From: Chryseobacterium sp. FP211-J200
GTDB taxonomy: Bacteria; Bacteroidota; Bacteroidia; Flavobacteriales; Weeksellaceae
Length of the DNA stretch: 64,000 nucleotides
Assembly (NCBI RefSeq): GCF_001643375.1
Contig: NZ_LSHB01000030.1
Span: forward strand, 25,160-89,159
Reading direction: 5' to 3'
How positions within the stretch are numbered: position 1 is the first letter of the stretch; the number at the start of each line of letters is the position of its first letter. The translations under genes were made by a program, and so were the position numbers. A model generated the notes under the pieces. It was not told the DNA's origin and searched no databases. It was given only the letters and a program-made list of their open reading frames with translations. This document shows positions 8,956-17,894 of this stretch, piece after piece.

Positions 8956-10254
8956 TTGAATCCAGCCGACGTTGCAGAATCACTGAGCAAATTGCCAGTG
9001 AAGGAACGTCTGTTGCAATTTCTGAAATTACCAAAGTCAGAGAAAGCAGATGTTTTCTCCCACTTAGATCCTGATTTCCAGGAAGAAACCATTAGAAGCA
9101 TTGCAAGCCACGAGGTTTCTGATATCCTGAATGAAATGTCGCCTGACGACAGAACCCAGCTTTTTGAGGATTTTCCAGATGAATTGATCAAATCATCCAT
9201 CAACCTTCTGAATCCGCAAGAACGACGAGTTGCTTTGAAGCTTTTGGGTTATGAGGCTGATTCTATCGCGCGATTGATGACACCTTATTACGTTCAGATC
9301 CGTAAAGAATGGACGGTAAAACGTTGTCTGCAACAGATCAAAAAAGTGGGAAAAAAAGTGGAAACGCTTAACTTCCTGTATGTTGTTGATGAAAAGAATA
9401 TTTTGATCGATGATATTACAATTGGTTCTCTCCTACTGGCGGATGAAGATCAATTGATCTCTGAACTTTCGGATGACCATTTTGTAGCAATCACAACCAC
9501 AACTTCCAAGGAAGATGCAGTTCCCTACTTTGAAAAATATGACCGAAGTGCTTTGCCGATCATCACAGAGAATGGCGTTTTGGTAGGAATTGTAACCATC
9601 GATGATATCCTAGACCAAATCGAATCTCAGAATACAGAAGACATCCAAAAATTTGGAGGTTTGGATGCGTTGGATATGCCATACACACAGACTTCCATTT
9701 TTGAAATGGTGAAGAAACGAGGTTTTTGGCTTATTGTACTTTTCTTTTCTGAGATGTTGACCGCTTCTGCCATGGGTTATTTTGAAGATGAGATTCAGAA
9801 AGCGGTTGTCCTGGCTTTGTTTGTTCCATTGATCATTTCGAGTGGTGGAAATACCGGCTCGCAGGCTGCAACGCTTATCATTAGGGCAATGGCATTACAG
9901 GAAATCGGTTTGAAGGACTGGTGGTACGTCATGAAAAAGGAAATCTTCACGGGAATATTTCTAGGAAGTATCTTAGGAATTATTGGATTCATGCGAATCG
10001 CTTTCTGGCAAAAGATCGGACTCTTCGATTACGGAGAACACTGGACTTTTGTAGGATTGAGTATAGGTGTTTCTCTAATGCTCATCGTACTTTGGGGAAC
10101 GATATCTGGTTCTATGGTTCCATTTGTTCTCAAAAAGCTGAAGCTGGACCCAGCAACTTCTTCTGCTCCCTTTGTGGCAACCCTTGTGGATGTTACAGGT
10201 TTGATCATCTACTTTTCTGTTGCGGGATTATTCCTTACGGGAAAACTTCTTTAA
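8956..10254 (+). CDS. mgtE: Magnesium transporter MgtE
   Basis: A 432-residue protein with the three MgtE modules. Residues 1-100 are the helical MgtE N-domain ([20 protein letters not shown], ending [22 protein letters not shown]). Residues 105-225 hold two CBS domains ([20 protein letters not shown] and [22 protein letters not shown]). Residues 245-432 form the membrane channel, with the pore signature [22 protein letters not shown] and [16 protein letters not shown]. MgtE is a Mg2+ channel gated by cytosolic Mg2+ through the N and CBS domains. The start is a TTG; the in-frame region upstream has no ATG or GTG before a stop at 8905, and a promoter-like box at 8908-8915 fits this start. Confidence 0.95.
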   Translation: MNPADVAESLSKLPVKERLLQFLKLPKSEKADVFSHLDPDFQEETIRSIASHEVSDILNEMSPDDRTQLFEDFPDELIKSSINLLNPQERRVALKLLGYEADSIARLMTPYYVQIRKEWTVKRCLQQIKKVGKKVETLNFLYVVDEKNILIDDITIGSLLLADEDQLISELSDDHFVAITTTTSKEDAVPYFEKYDRSALPIITENGVLVGIVTIDDILDQIESQNTEDIQKFGGLDALDMPYTQTSIFEMVKKRGFWLIVLFFSEMLTASAMGYFEDEIQKAVVLALFVPLIISSGGNTGSQAATLIIRAMALQEIGLKDWWYVMKKEIFTGIFLGSILGIIGFMRIAFWQKIGLFDYGEHWTFVGLSIGVSLMLIVLWGTISGSMVPFVLKKLKLDPATSSAPFVATLVDVTGLIIYFSVAGLFLTGKLL

Positions 10255-10271
10255 TTGCTTTCATAAAACAC

Positions 10272-10296
10272 CTCGACTTCGCTGAGTGTGACATTC
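10272..10296 (+). repeat. Fragment of a dispersed intergenic repeat
   Basis: The sequence CTCGACTTCGCTGAGTGTGA and the five bases after it match, from memory, a short motif scattered between genes in many flavobacterial genomes. It lies between the convergent mgtE and ppa genes. No second full copy was noticed in this window. Confidence 0.4.
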
Positions 10297-10336
10297 AGAT
10301 ATAAAACTGGAGCTAAATGATCAACAAATCTTCAAT

Positions 10337-10401
10337 CTGGGCGAAGCGCGCCCCAGCTTGAGTAGAAATCCTTTTTTGTGCCTGGAAAACTAGGCAAAAA
10401 A
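10337..10401. repeat. Two adjacent hairpins in the mgtE-ppa intergenic region (REP-like)
   Basis: Hairpin one (10337-10356) pairs CTGGG with CCCAG around a GC-rich GCGAAGCGCG core with one bulge. Hairpin two (10372-10401) pairs TTTTTTG..CCT with AGG..CAAAAAA. Both stand in non-coding DNA between convergent genes, the usual site for repetitive extragenic palindromes. On the minus strand hairpin two ends in a T-run, so it could also be a second terminator after ppa. Confidence 0.5.
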
Positions 10402-10487
10402 GATTGACTTCGTCGAACCACTTCGTTAGGTTTGGGAACGGAAGACGGATAAGGCACCCAAATAACTGATAATAAAATATTTAAACA

Positions 10488-10516
10488 AAAATGCCACCTT
10501 AGTAAAGATGGCATTT
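10488..10516 (-). terminator. Intrinsic terminator of ppa
   Basis: On the minus strand an 8-bp stem (AAATGCCA / TGGCATTT) with a 12-nt loop is followed by TTTTTGTTT, about 20 bp after the ppa stop. Confidence 0.75.
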
Positions 10517-10536
10517 GTAATTGATATGACTAACTA

Positions 10537-11157
10537 TTATTTCAATTTGCCAACGAAATTGTCTGTGTAATCTTTTTGAGATGCCACAACTACTTTTCTT
10601 GCTTGGTCTGCGCCGTAGATCAGGTCGATCTTCACTTTAGCAGGCTCAGTTGGTAAGTTTTTGTAGCTCAAGAAGTAATGCAAAAGACGGTTAACTTCAG
10701 CAGTTGGCAACTCAGAAATATCTCTGATGTGACCGTAAACCTGATCTTCCACCAATACTGCGATGATCTTGTCATCTGCCTCGCCCTTGTCGATCATTTG
10801 GAAACCTCCAATTGGGATCGCTTGCAAAAGAATGTTGCCTGAAGTGAAATTGTGCGAGCTCAGAACGCAGATGTCCAGAGGATCGTGATCTCCCTCTGTA
10901 ACGTCTGTTGCGCCAGTAGCAACTGCTAGATTCTTCACTTCTTCTTCGCAATATGTTCTTGGTACAAAACCGTACATTGCCGGGATGATGTTGGAGAATT
11001 TTTGTGGGCGATCTACTTTCAGGTAGCCGCTTTCTTTGTCAACTTCATATTTGATAGTGTCTGTAGGAACGATCTCTACGAAAACGTTTACAACTTCTGG
11101 AGCGTTGTCTCCAGCTGAAATCCCGTGCCACGGATGGGCTTTAAAATTTGGAATCAT
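10537..11157 (-). CDS. ppa: Inorganic pyrophosphatase (family I)
   Basis: This 206-residue protein has the family I soluble pyrophosphatase signature GDHDPLDICVL with its metal-binding aspartates. It also has the other active-site stretches: YEVDKESGYLKVDRP near the N-terminus, PAMYGFVPRTYCEEE, and GEADDKIIAVLVEDQ with the conserved DDK. It hydrolyses pyrophosphate released by polymerases and acyl or aminoacyl activation, pulling those reactions forward, and works in the cytosol with Mg2+. It lies 14 bp after the gene for a small membrane-anchored protein, so the two may share a transcript, and it ends in a clear terminator. Confidence 0.95.
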   Translation of the reverse strand: MIPNFKAHPWHGISAGDNAPEVVNVFVEIVPTDTIKYEVDKESGYLKVDRPQKFSNIIPAMYGFVPRTYCEEEVKNLAVATGATDVTEGDHDPLDICVLSSHNFTSGNILLQAIPIGGFQMIDKGEADDKIIAVLVEDQVYGHIRDISELPTAEVNRLLHYFLSYKNLPTEPAKVKIDLIYGADQARKVVVASQKDYTDNFVGKLK

Positions 11158-11171
11158 GTATCTTTTAGTGT

Positions 11172-11681
11172 TTATATTATTTTGTTAAGTTCTTTTCTAA
11201 GATTCTCGATCGTGTCCGAGATATAGTCTTCAGAATTGAGGTAACTCATTAGAAAAACGGTTTTGAAGTCTTCCAGTTTTGAGTTCTCATTCATTTCCTC
11301 GTAGGTTTTGCGAAGGCTCTGAAGAATGTTGTTTTTGCTTGTGATGATATCCTCCCAAGACGATTTTGAAATGTATAGTTGTTGAGAAGCATTGTATTCG
11401 AATTCCTCGGTGATGTTTTTTTCGGTAAGGAAGATAAACTCGTGCGGCTGTAGGTTTTTATCAAATTTCATCACGAGATTTGATGGTTTCAGACGTTCCA
11501 AAAATAAGGTCATTCTTTCCAAAGCCTGAAGTTTGATCTCGCTGTTGGTTTTGGTTGCCAAGAAATTAATTTCCTGTTTTTTGAACCTGATAAAGCTGTT
11601 CACGAACTGTTTCGCAAAAACCAAAAATGGCAATGCGATGATAACGGCTACAGCGTAAGGAAAATATTCTGAATCAAACAT
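11172..11681 (-). CDS. Small membrane-anchored protein of unknown function
   Basis: A 169-residue protein with one N-terminal membrane helix (residues 8-26, YAVAVIIALPFLVFAKQFV) and a helical cytosolic part rich in charged residues. LQALERMTLFLERLKPSNLV and QLYISKSSWEDIITSKNNIL are the most distinctive stretches. I have seen this pattern as a conserved protein of unknown function in flavobacteria, always short and with this single helix, but I cannot assign a role. It sits just upstream of ppa on the same strand. Confidence 0.7.
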   Translation of the reverse strand: MFDSEYFPYAVAVIIALPFLVFAKQFVNSFIRFKKQEINFLATKTNSEIKLQALERMTLFLERLKPSNLVMKFDKNLQPHEFIFLTEKNITEEFEYNASQQLYISKSSWEDIITSKNNILQSLRKTYEEMNENSKLEDFKTVFLMSYLNSEDYISDTIENLRKELNKII

Positions 11682-11702
11682 ATCTGAAATCGGACTGCAA
11701 AA

Positions 11703-12584
11703 TTAAGAAATTTTTAGCCAATTTTTGATCAAATCTTTTTTTGAATTTTGAATCACGTGATATTCTTGCAGATCGGAGCCAAAACTTTTGAAGAAAACCT
11801 CGATGCCACGGATGCTTCCGCCCATAAAGTTGAAGGCTTTGGTTTCGATATTCAAATGTAAAATCCTGTCTATCAGAAAAGAGGCGCCGTTGTGGTTTTT
11901 CAGTTCTTCGTTATTCAGAAGTCCCAGAAGCGAGAAATAGTTTTCATTATCAATCAAAACTGCCACGTTTGTTAAATTTTCTTCATAATAACTTCCGAAC
12001 ATTTTTAGTTGCTTTTTTTTGTCCAGGAACAAAAGATACTGAATAAAGAAATCCATATCACTCTCCTTTTCCAAACCTTTGAAATTATTTTTGATGAATT
12101 CCAAAATATCCTTTTTTGCAAATACTTCTCTGAACTCGAGATATTGCGCGGTTTTCACAGTTGACTTTCTTCCTTTAAAATATTTTTTGCGTCTGAGAAA
12201 AGCATATTCCTGAACTGGAAGATAGAAATTTTTCTTTGTAACGAGTTTGGTTTCAAAGTCATTGTGAAAATTGAAACTATAATTGATGACATTATAATTG
12301 GTCTTCAAAAACTTTAGAAATTTTTCATTAATTAATTCATTAGACTTTCCAAAAATCCCCAATTGCTGACAGAACAAAGGCATTAAAACTACCTTGAAAA
12401 AAGTCTTTTTCACAAACGGAATTGGCATCACGGCTTCGTAATCGCCATAAACCAAAAGTTCCCAATTTTTGCTTAAGAAATCGAGTATTTCTTTTTCACA
12501 ATAATAATTTTTCTGAACAGAATTTTCTATGCAATTGTTATATTTTTCAAAATCAATATCTTGATACTTAATTCTTTCTATCAT
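11703..12584 (-). CDS. FemAB/GNAT-like acyltransferase-fold protein
   Basis: A 293-residue protein with the two-lobed pattern of FemAB-like GNAT proteins of Bacteroidota. Near residues 45-75 it has VYGDYEAVMPIPFVKK followed by LMPLFCQQLGIFG, where related proteins also carry the MP(I/L) and QQLGIFG motifs. The C-terminal end, AFNFMGGSIRGIEVFFKSFG, is the other usual signature. FemAB proteins add amino acids to peptidoglycan, and relatives act on other acceptors, but the acceptor here is unknown. Its ATG overlaps the TAA of radC (TAATG), so the genes are cotranscribed. Confidence 0.65.
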   Translation of the reverse strand: MIERIKYQDIDFEKYNNCIENSVQKNYYCEKEILDFLSKNWELLVYGDYEAVMPIPFVKKTFFKVVLMPLFCQQLGIFGKSNELINEKFLKFLKTNYNVINYSFNFHNDFETKLVTKKNFYLPVQEYAFLRRKKYFKGRKSTVKTAQYLEFREVFAKKDILEFIKNNFKGLEKESDMDFFIQYLLFLDKKKQLKMFGSYYEENLTNVAVLIDNENYFSLLGLLNNEELKNHNGASFLIDRILHLNIETKAFNFMGGSIRGIEVFFKSFGSDLQEYHVIQNSKKDLIKNWLKIS

Positions 12585-13261
12585 TACAAAATACCTTCGT
12601 CTTTAAAACTATAATATTTATTCTGAGTCAGGATCAGATGGTCGAGCAGATCGATGTCCAATAATTTGCCTGCGTCTTTTATCTTTTGAGTGATATTAAT
12701 ATCTTCTTTGCTCGGTTTCAAACTGCCAGCAGGATGATTGTGTGCTATGATAATTTGGGTGGAGAAATGTTCCAAAGCCGTTTTGAAAACCACACGAACA
12801 TCGGCAACAGAACTCGCAATTCCGCCTCGGAAAAGACAGGTTTTGTACAAGATTTTGTTTTGATGATTGAGGAAAATCGTCCAGAATTCTTCCGTATGCA
12901 AATCTGACAAATGCGGTTGCAAAATCTCGAAAGCATCTTGGCTACTACTGATTTGCTGCCTTTCCAAAACTTCTTGCTGAGACTTCCTGTTCCCGATTTC
13001 CAAAGCTGTGGCAATAGAAATGGCTTTTGCCTCGCCTACACCTTTGAATTTTGTCAAATCTTTTATAGAAAGCTGACTTAGTCGGTGCCAATTGTTTTCT
13101 ACTGAATTTAAAATCCTTCTTGCCAATTCCACTGCAGATTCTTCCCGATTTCCACTTCCCATAATAATGGCCAACAACTCCGAATCCGAAACTGCCGATT
13201 TCCCTTTCAACAGGAATTTTTCTCTTGGGCGGTCGTCTTCCGCAAGGGATTTTAGGTTCAA
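12584..13261 (-). CDS. radC: RadC-family JAB-domain protein
   Basis: The 225-residue protein has the RadC layout. Residues 1-60 form the N-terminal UPF0758 region (LAEDDRPREKF, SDSELLAIIMGSGN). A helix-hairpin-helix (FKGVGEAKA, about 72-80) follows. The JAB/JAMM domain carries HNHPAGSLKPSKED, with metal ligands His174, His176 and Asp187. Despite the name, a role in repair is not established; the domain is a predicted metal-dependent hydrolase or DNA-binding accessory. The start is TTG, since no ATG or GTG occurs between it and the upstream in-frame stop. The stop overlaps the next gene by one base. Confidence 0.92.
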   Translation of the reverse strand: MNLKSLAEDDRPREKFLLKGKSAVSDSELLAIIMGSGNREESAVELARRILNSVENNWHRLSQLSIKDLTKFKGVGEAKAISIATALEIGNRKSQQEVLERQQISSSQDAFEILQPHLSDLHTEEFWTIFLNHQNKILYKTCLFRGGIASSVADVRVVFKTALEHFSTQIIIAHNHPAGSLKPSKEDINITQKIKDAGKLLDIDLLDHLILTQNKYYSFKDEGIL

Positions 13262-13285
13262 GGTTTTTGGTACTGGGTTTTAAAA

Positions 13286-13885
13286 TTAATTATAGGCGTA
13301 AATTATCAATTTTTTATCAGATTTATCTATATGTTGTTCCAGAATTTTGAAGAAATTATCGGAAACCATTGGACAACCGAAACTTAAACAAATTTCTTCG
13401 GACTGTTCCACATCCGGAACGCAACTCAATCTGTGCAAAACGATGGCTCTGTTCCTTGCATTGCTATTGGTTTCATCAAGTCCTGTCAATCGGTATGACA
13501 TCCCGAATTTTCCTTTGTATTTCTCCTCAACTACGTATTTTCCTAATGACGAACAATGTGAACCGTCAATATTACTAAACTTCAAATTACCATTGACTTT
13601 TCCATCTTCCGAACCGTCACCGTGTGCAACTAACCCTTTTTGTACAATTTTTCCCGATTTCAAATCCACTACAAAAAAGCTGAATTTGTAAGATGAGATT
13701 GAGAAATCTATTAAAAAAGCTTTACCCGAATTGTAATCTGATTCTTTCAAAAACGCTTTTAATTCGGCTATTTTCTGAGAGATTTTCGCTTCAGGACTTG
13801 CGTAATGAATGGAATGATTTTCCTGAGATTTTACTTCGCAGGAAATCATTAGAAACGAGAGAAGAAATAGTAAAAATGGTTTCAA
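13286..13885 (-). CDS. L,D-transpeptidase-like (YkuD_2) lipoprotein
   Basis: A 199-residue lipoprotein (lipobox LMISC, Cys16) of the murein L,D-transpeptidase-like family. The catalytic region contains SSLGKYVVEEKYKGKFGMSY, then IVLHRLS with His151, then LSFGCPMVS with Cys171, matching the His...S-x-G-C-P pattern of the family. L,D-transpeptidases cross-link peptidoglycan or attach proteins to it. This subgroup is common in Bacteroidota but has no well-tested member that I know. It stands alone upstream of radC. Confidence 0.85.
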   Translation of the reverse strand: MKPFLLFLLSFLMISCEVKSQENHSIHYASPEAKISQKIAELKAFLKESDYNSGKAFLIDFSISSYKFSFFVVDLKSGKIVQKGLVAHGDGSEDGKVNGNLKFSNIDGSHCSSLGKYVVEEKYKGKFGMSYRLTGLDETNSNARNRAIVLHRLSCVPDVEQSEEICLSFGCPMVSDNFFKILEQHIDKSDKKLIIYAYN

Positions 13886-13936
13886 GAAATTGTGTTTATC
13901 AAACTAAACGGGAATTTCAAAAAAATAATATTGATG

Positions 13937-14497
13937 TTACTCAATCAGACTTCTAAAATATCCCTTCGCATTATAAATAGAATCATTAGGTGTAAATTTT
14001 ATTTCTAATTCAATTTTACCATAAATACTATCTCCCTTTTTATAATTTGATTTGTTTAAAGTCAATTTCTGTTGTTTTATAATATATGGTTCGGATTCTA
14101 AAAAATCAGAAGTAGAAACAACATCTGTATATGATTCTGCTGTTGTATAAAAATAGTTTTTATACTTCAAAACATTGATGTTTATCCCCGAATAACCGTC
14201 TCCACGGTTAAATCTTAAAATTAGAAGATTTGGATATTTGGGGTTTAAGGTAGAATTAAAATTAAAACTTACAGTATCACTTTTATTTTCAAATAGCTCA
14301 AAATCAGTTTTTACTTTTGCTAAATAAGAATTTAAAAAAAAATTCTGAAATATTTTTTTGTCAAGAATTTTAATTCCTTTTGATTTATCTATGTTCTCAT
14401 CATAACTTATTTTGTTCCATTTTGAAATAAAATAAATTGCTCCTAAAATTGAAACAGTAAGAATAAATAACAGTATAAGTTTAAGAATTCTTTTCAC
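13937..14497 (-). CDS. Single-pass membrane protein of unknown function
   Basis: A 186-residue protein with an N-terminal hydrophobic helix (LKLILLFILTVSILGAIYFI) that is either an anchor or an uncleaved signal. The rest is strand-rich and probably outside the cytosol. No family is recognisable. It starts with GTG (positions 14497-14495). It is richer in A and T than its neighbours, and lies 18 bp downstream of the LolD-like gene on the same strand, so it may be part of that transcript. Confidence 0.55.
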   Translation of the reverse strand: MKRILKLILLFILTVSILGAIYFISKWNKISYDENIDKSKGIKILDKKIFQNFFLNSYLAKVKTDFELFENKSDTVSFNFNSTLNPKYPNLLILRFNRGDGYSGININVLKYKNYFYTTAESYTDVVSTSDFLESEPYIIKQQKLTLNKSNYKKGDSIYGKIELEIKFTPNDSIYNAKGYFRSLIE

Positions 14498-14515
14498 AAA
14501 CTATCAATAAAATAT

Positions 14516-15184
14516 CTACAAAACAATCTGTCCATCCTTCATCACCAACTTTCTATCCGTACTTTCCGCCAAAACAGAATTGTGCGTCACAATCACAAAA
14601 GTCTGATGGTATTTGTCCCTCAAATCAAAAAACAATTGATGAAGCGCATCTGCATTTTTGGAATCGAGGTTTCCTGTCGGTTCATCTGCGTAGATGATTT
14701 TTGGAGAATTAATCAAAGCTCTCGCAACTGCAACTCTCTGAGATTCACCACCGGAAAGTTGAGACGGCTTGTGGTGCAATCGGCTGGCGATATTCAAATC
14801 TTCAAACAATGAATGTGCTTTTTCCAAAACTTCTTTTTCAGGAATTCCACCAATTCTGGATGGCAAAAGAACATTTTCCAAAGCTGTAAATTCTGGCAAC
14901 AACTGATGATTCTGAAATACAAAACCAATATTCTTATTTCTGAATTTTGACAATTCTCGGTCTTTCATTTTCAGAAAACTGTTGCCATCCAAAGCGATGT
15001 CGGTTCCGTATTTGTCCGGGTCAGAAGGATTGTCCAAGGTTCCCAGAATCTGAAGAAGCGTAGATTTTCCCGCGCCGGATTCCCCAACGATAGAAACAAC
15101 TTCTCCCGCTTTTATCGTGATGTCAACGCCTTTCAGAACTTCCAAAGTTCCGTAAAATTTATGTATGTTTTTTGCTCGAATCAT
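14516..15184 (-). CDS. ABC transporter ATP-binding protein, LolD/MacB-like
   Basis: At 222 residues it is a stand-alone ABC ATPase: Walker [10 protein letters not shown] (34-42), Q-loop [19 protein letters not shown], signature [15 protein letters not shown], Walker [14 protein letters not shown] and H-loop VTHN. The ENVLLP and DEPTGNLDS forms and the small size place it in the LolD/MacB/FtsE group, which powers lipoprotein release from the inner membrane or similar extrusion. No permease gene is adjacent; in Bacteroidota the permease is often elsewhere. An inverted-repeat element lies just upstream. Confidence 0.88.
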   Translation of the reverse strand: MIRAKNIHKFYGTLEVLKGVDITIKAGEVVSIVGESGAGKSTLLQILGTLDNPSDPDKYGTDIALDGNSFLKMKDRELSKFRNKNIGFVFQNHQLLPEFTALENVLLPSRIGGIPEKEVLEKAHSLFEDLNIASRLHHKPSQLSGGESQRVAVARALINSPKIIYADEPTGNLDSKNADALHQLFFDLRDKYHQTFVIVTHNSVLAESTDRKLVMKDGQIVL

Positions 15185-15187
15185 AGT

Positions 15188-15222
15188 ATTGCTTTTGGCT
15201 TCTAGCGAATTGCTTTTGGCTT
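15188..15222. repeat. 14-bp direct repeat upstream of the LolD-like gene
   Basis: ATTGCTTTTGGCTT occurs at 15188-15201 and again at 15209-15222, 21 bp apart. It looks like a simple intergenic word repeat and touches no gene. Confidence 0.6.
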
Positions 15223-15238
15223 TTTTATTATTAAAATA

Positions 15239-15377
15239 TTAACCACAAAAGTCACAAAAGTTTGTCTTGTTTTCTAAGTTTTTCAAAAGTTCAAAAAAGC
15301 ATCACATCAATGCAATTCTTTTTTGTTCTTTCTTAAGAATTAGTTTCACCTAATTCTTTTGTGACTTTTGTGGTTAA
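15239..15377. repeat. 139-bp element with perfect 22-bp inverted ends (MITE-like or long-hairpin repeat)
   Basis: The segment starts with AACCACAAAAGTCACAAAAG (15241-15260) and ends with its exact reverse complement (15356-15375). Two more bases pair on the outside, giving 22 bp. The 95-bp centre has no open frame of note. It lies between the LolD-like gene and the end of the helicase gene. The ends are themselves repetitive (CACAAAAGTCACAAAAG). Confidence 0.75.
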
Positions 15378-15418
15378 AAAAATTATTTTTTGAATCTTTT
15401 GCCTTTATTCTTGTCTCT

Positions 15419-17746
15419 TTATATTTTCGTCAATTTCGCAAATTTCAGGATAAGATTTTTCTCGCCTTCATTTTTGAAAATCACTTTTGCTTTGATGTTT
15501 TGAGGGTCCGTTCCGTCCAAAAACTCAACGGTTCCAACGCCAAAACGGTCGTGTCTCACGTTGTCTCCCACTTCTATATCTTGCGAAGATTGCCCCGTAG
15601 GATTGATGATTCTGGCGGTTGCAACCGGTTTCAATTGTTTTGGAACTGGCGCATTGATATTTCTTTCCAGCGTTTTCTTCTCCTCTTTCTTTTTGAAAAA
15701 TCGAGGTTCAGAGGGCGCATCATCAAAAATATTGGAATCGATTCCAGAACGGTTGATGAATTTCAACTCATTCAAAGGATTGATTAATTCAATATATTTT
15801 GAATCGATTTCGCTCAAGAATCGTGAAGGTTCTGCATCGGTGATTTTTCCCCATTGGAATCTGGAAACGGCATAAGTGAAGAAAACTTCCTTCTCGGCTC
15901 TTGTTAAAGCGACATAAAACAAACGTCTTTCTTCCTCCAATTCTTCTCTTGTGGACGAACTCATAAAGCTAGGGAAAAGATTTTCTTCCAAGCCAACCAA
16001 GTGAACGATAGGGAATTCCAGACCTTTGGATAAGTGAATGGTCATCAACGACACTTTGTTAGTATCGTCGTCTTTATCATTTTGAGTATCAGAAGACAAT
16101 GCAATATTTTCCATAAAATTGGACAAACTTGGGTCGCCACCTTCCACTTGAATTTGTTCCTCAATAAAACCTTGCATCGAGTTCAGTAATTCCTGAATAT
16201 TCTCAACTCTGGAAATACCTTCCGGCGTTTGGTCTTCCTTCAGTAGTTTGATGAGTCCGCTTCGTTTCGCTACTTCCATCGCAACATCGTAAACGTTATC
16301 GGTTTTTAGCATTACTTGGAAGGCCTTTATCATCGCCCAGAAATCGCCGAGTTTGGTAATGATTCCATTATTCAAGCCTAATTGCGGCGCATAGAAACCG
16401 AGATTGTCCAAAACCTGAGTCGTTGGCACATTCTGAGAATCTGCAAAAACAATCAGTTTATTTTGAGTCGTTTCACCAATTCCTCTCGCTGGAAAATTGA
16501 TGATTCTGGCCAAAGCTTCAGAGTCATTTTCATTCACCAAAAGTCTTAGGTAAGCCAATAAATCTTTCACTTCTTTCCTTTGATAGAAAGACAATCCGCC
16601 GTAAACTCGGTACGGAATATTCTTTTTTCTCAACGCATCTTCAAACGCTCTGGTTTGTGAATTGGTTCTGTACAGAATCGCAAAATCTGAGAAGTGACGT
16701 TGTTGCGTGTTATGTTTTTCGAAAATATTGGCAGAAACAAAGTTGGCTTCGTCCGCATCAGAAAGACTTCGGTACACTTTTATCTTTTCGCCGACTTCAT
16801 TTTCACTGAAAACATTTTTCTTGAATTGCTGTAAATTTTTAGAAATCACAACATTCGCTGCATCCACGATATTTTGGGTCGAACGGTAGTTTTGTTCCAA
16901 TGAAACCGTGACTGCATCGGGATAATCTTTTTTGAAATTGAGAATGTTGTAAATATTCGCACCACGGAAAGAGTAAATGGATTGTGCATCGTCTCCAACC
17001 ACACAAATATTTTCAAATTTTGAAGCCAAAGCCTTGACAATCAAATACTGGGAATGATTCGTATCTTGGTACTCATCCACCAAAATATATCGGAATCGGT
17101 CTTGGTATTTAGCCAAAACTTCTGGAAATCTCGTCAACAACTCATTGGTTTTCAATAACAAATCATCGAAATCCATCGCACCATTTCGGAAACAGACTTC
17201 CACATATTTTTTGTAAATATTGCCAATCTGTTTCATATTCGCCTTTTCATCGGCTTCCATCAATTCCGGATTGTTGAAATAGGCATTGACCGTGATAAGA
17301 TTATTTTTATACTGAGAAATTCTCGAAAGTACTTTTTTCGCTTTATAGATTTCTGAATCGATGTTCAAGTCTTTGATGACCTTCTTCATTACATTCAAAG
17401 CGTCCTGCATATCGTAAATCGTGAAGTTGGAAGGATAACCGAGATGATGGCCTTCGCTTCTCAAAATCCTTGCAAAAACCGAGTGGAAAGTTCCCATCCA
17501 AAGCGCTCTTGCATCACTTGGGCCAGCTACTTTTGCGATACGTTCCTTCATCTCCTTCGCCGCTTTGTTGGTAAAAGTCAACGACAAAATATTGAAAGGG
17601 TCTACTCCATTTTTTATCAGATGGGCGATCCGCATTGTGAGAACCCGTGTCTTGCCAGAACCTGCGCCTGCCAAAACCATCAACGGTCCTTGTAATGTGG
17701 TAACTGCCTCAAGCTGAGGCTTATTGAGTCCTTTCAGATAATCCAT
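15419..17746 (-). CDS. UvrD/PcrA-type superfamily 1 DNA helicase
   Basis: A 775-residue superfamily 1A helicase with all motifs: Q-motif LNKPQLEAVTTLQGP, motif I AGAGSGKTR, motif Ia LTFTNKAAKEMKERI, motif II LVDEYQDTN, motif III VVGDDAQSIYSFRGA, motif IV LEQNYRSTQNI, motif V MTIHLSKGLEF and motif VI YVALTRAEKEVFFTYA. The C-terminal stretch VRHDRFGVGTVEFLDG is the Tudor-like domain of PcrA/UvrD that contacts RNA polymerase. These 3'-5' helicases act in nucleotide excision and mismatch repair and remove blocked complexes. I left the symbol empty because the uvrD and pcrA names are both used. Confidence 0.95.
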   Translation of the reverse strand: MDYLKGLNKPQLEAVTTLQGPLMVLAGAGSGKTRVLTMRIAHLIKNGVDPFNILSLTFTNKAAKEMKERIAKVAGPSDARALWMGTFHSVFARILRSEGHHLGYPSNFTIYDMQDALNVMKKVIKDLNIDSEIYKAKKVLSRISQYKNNLITVNAYFNNPELMEADEKANMKQIGNIYKKYVEVCFRNGAMDFDDLLLKTNELLTRFPEVLAKYQDRFRYILVDEYQDTNHSQYLIVKALASKFENICVVGDDAQSIYSFRGANIYNILNFKKDYPDAVTVSLEQNYRSTQNIVDAANVVISKNLQQFKKNVFSENEVGEKIKVYRSLSDADEANFVSANIFEKHNTQQRHFSDFAILYRTNSQTRAFEDALRKKNIPYRVYGGLSFYQRKEVKDLLAYLRLLVNENDSEALARIINFPARGIGETTQNKLIVFADSQNVPTTQVLDNLGFYAPQLGLNNGIITKLGDFWAMIKAFQVMLKTDNVYDVAMEVAKRSGLIKLLKEDQTPEGISRVENIQELLNSMQGFIEEQIQVEGGDPSLSNFMENIALSSDTQNDKDDDTNKVSLMTIHLSKGLEFPIVHLVGLEENLFPSFMSSSTREELEEERRLFYVALTRAEKEVFFTYAVSRFQWGKITDAEPSRFLSEIDSKYIELINPLNELKFINRSGIDSNIFDDAPSEPRFFKKKEEKKTLERNINAPVPKQLKPVATARIINPTGQSSQDIEVGDNVRHDRFGVGTVEFLDGTDPQNIKAKVIFKNEGEKNLILKFAKLTKI

Positions 17747-17770
17747 TCTATTCTCGAAATTTTAAGATAA

Positions 17771-17778
17771 CAAAAATA
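17771..17778 (-). promoter_or_regulatory. Putative -7 box for the helicase gene
   Basis: The minus strand reads TATTTTTG, which fits TAnnTTTG, 24 bp upstream of the helicase ATG. No -33 TTTG at the usual spacing was found. Confidence 0.3.
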
Positions 17779-17811
17779 GCGTTTTTTATGCAATTTTCCA
17801 GTCCATTATCA

Positions 17812-17841
17812 TTTGATTTTGGTCGATTATGGGTAATTTTG
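17812..17841 (+). promoter_or_regulatory. Bacteroidota promoter for the FUSC gene
   Basis: TTTG at 17812-17815 and TAATTTTG at 17834-17841 are separated by 18 bp. This is one of the best matches to the consensus in the window. Predicted leader length to the TTG start is about 47 nt. Confidence 0.5.
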
Positions 17842-17894
17842 CACTTGTAAAAAATGAAACCCTAAACCACGATCAAATCTAATAAAATCAAAAC

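Noticed and set aside
9921..10304. 127-codon frame overlapping the 3' half of mgtE
   Set aside because: It is an alternate frame within the conserved channel domain and contains no domain of its own.
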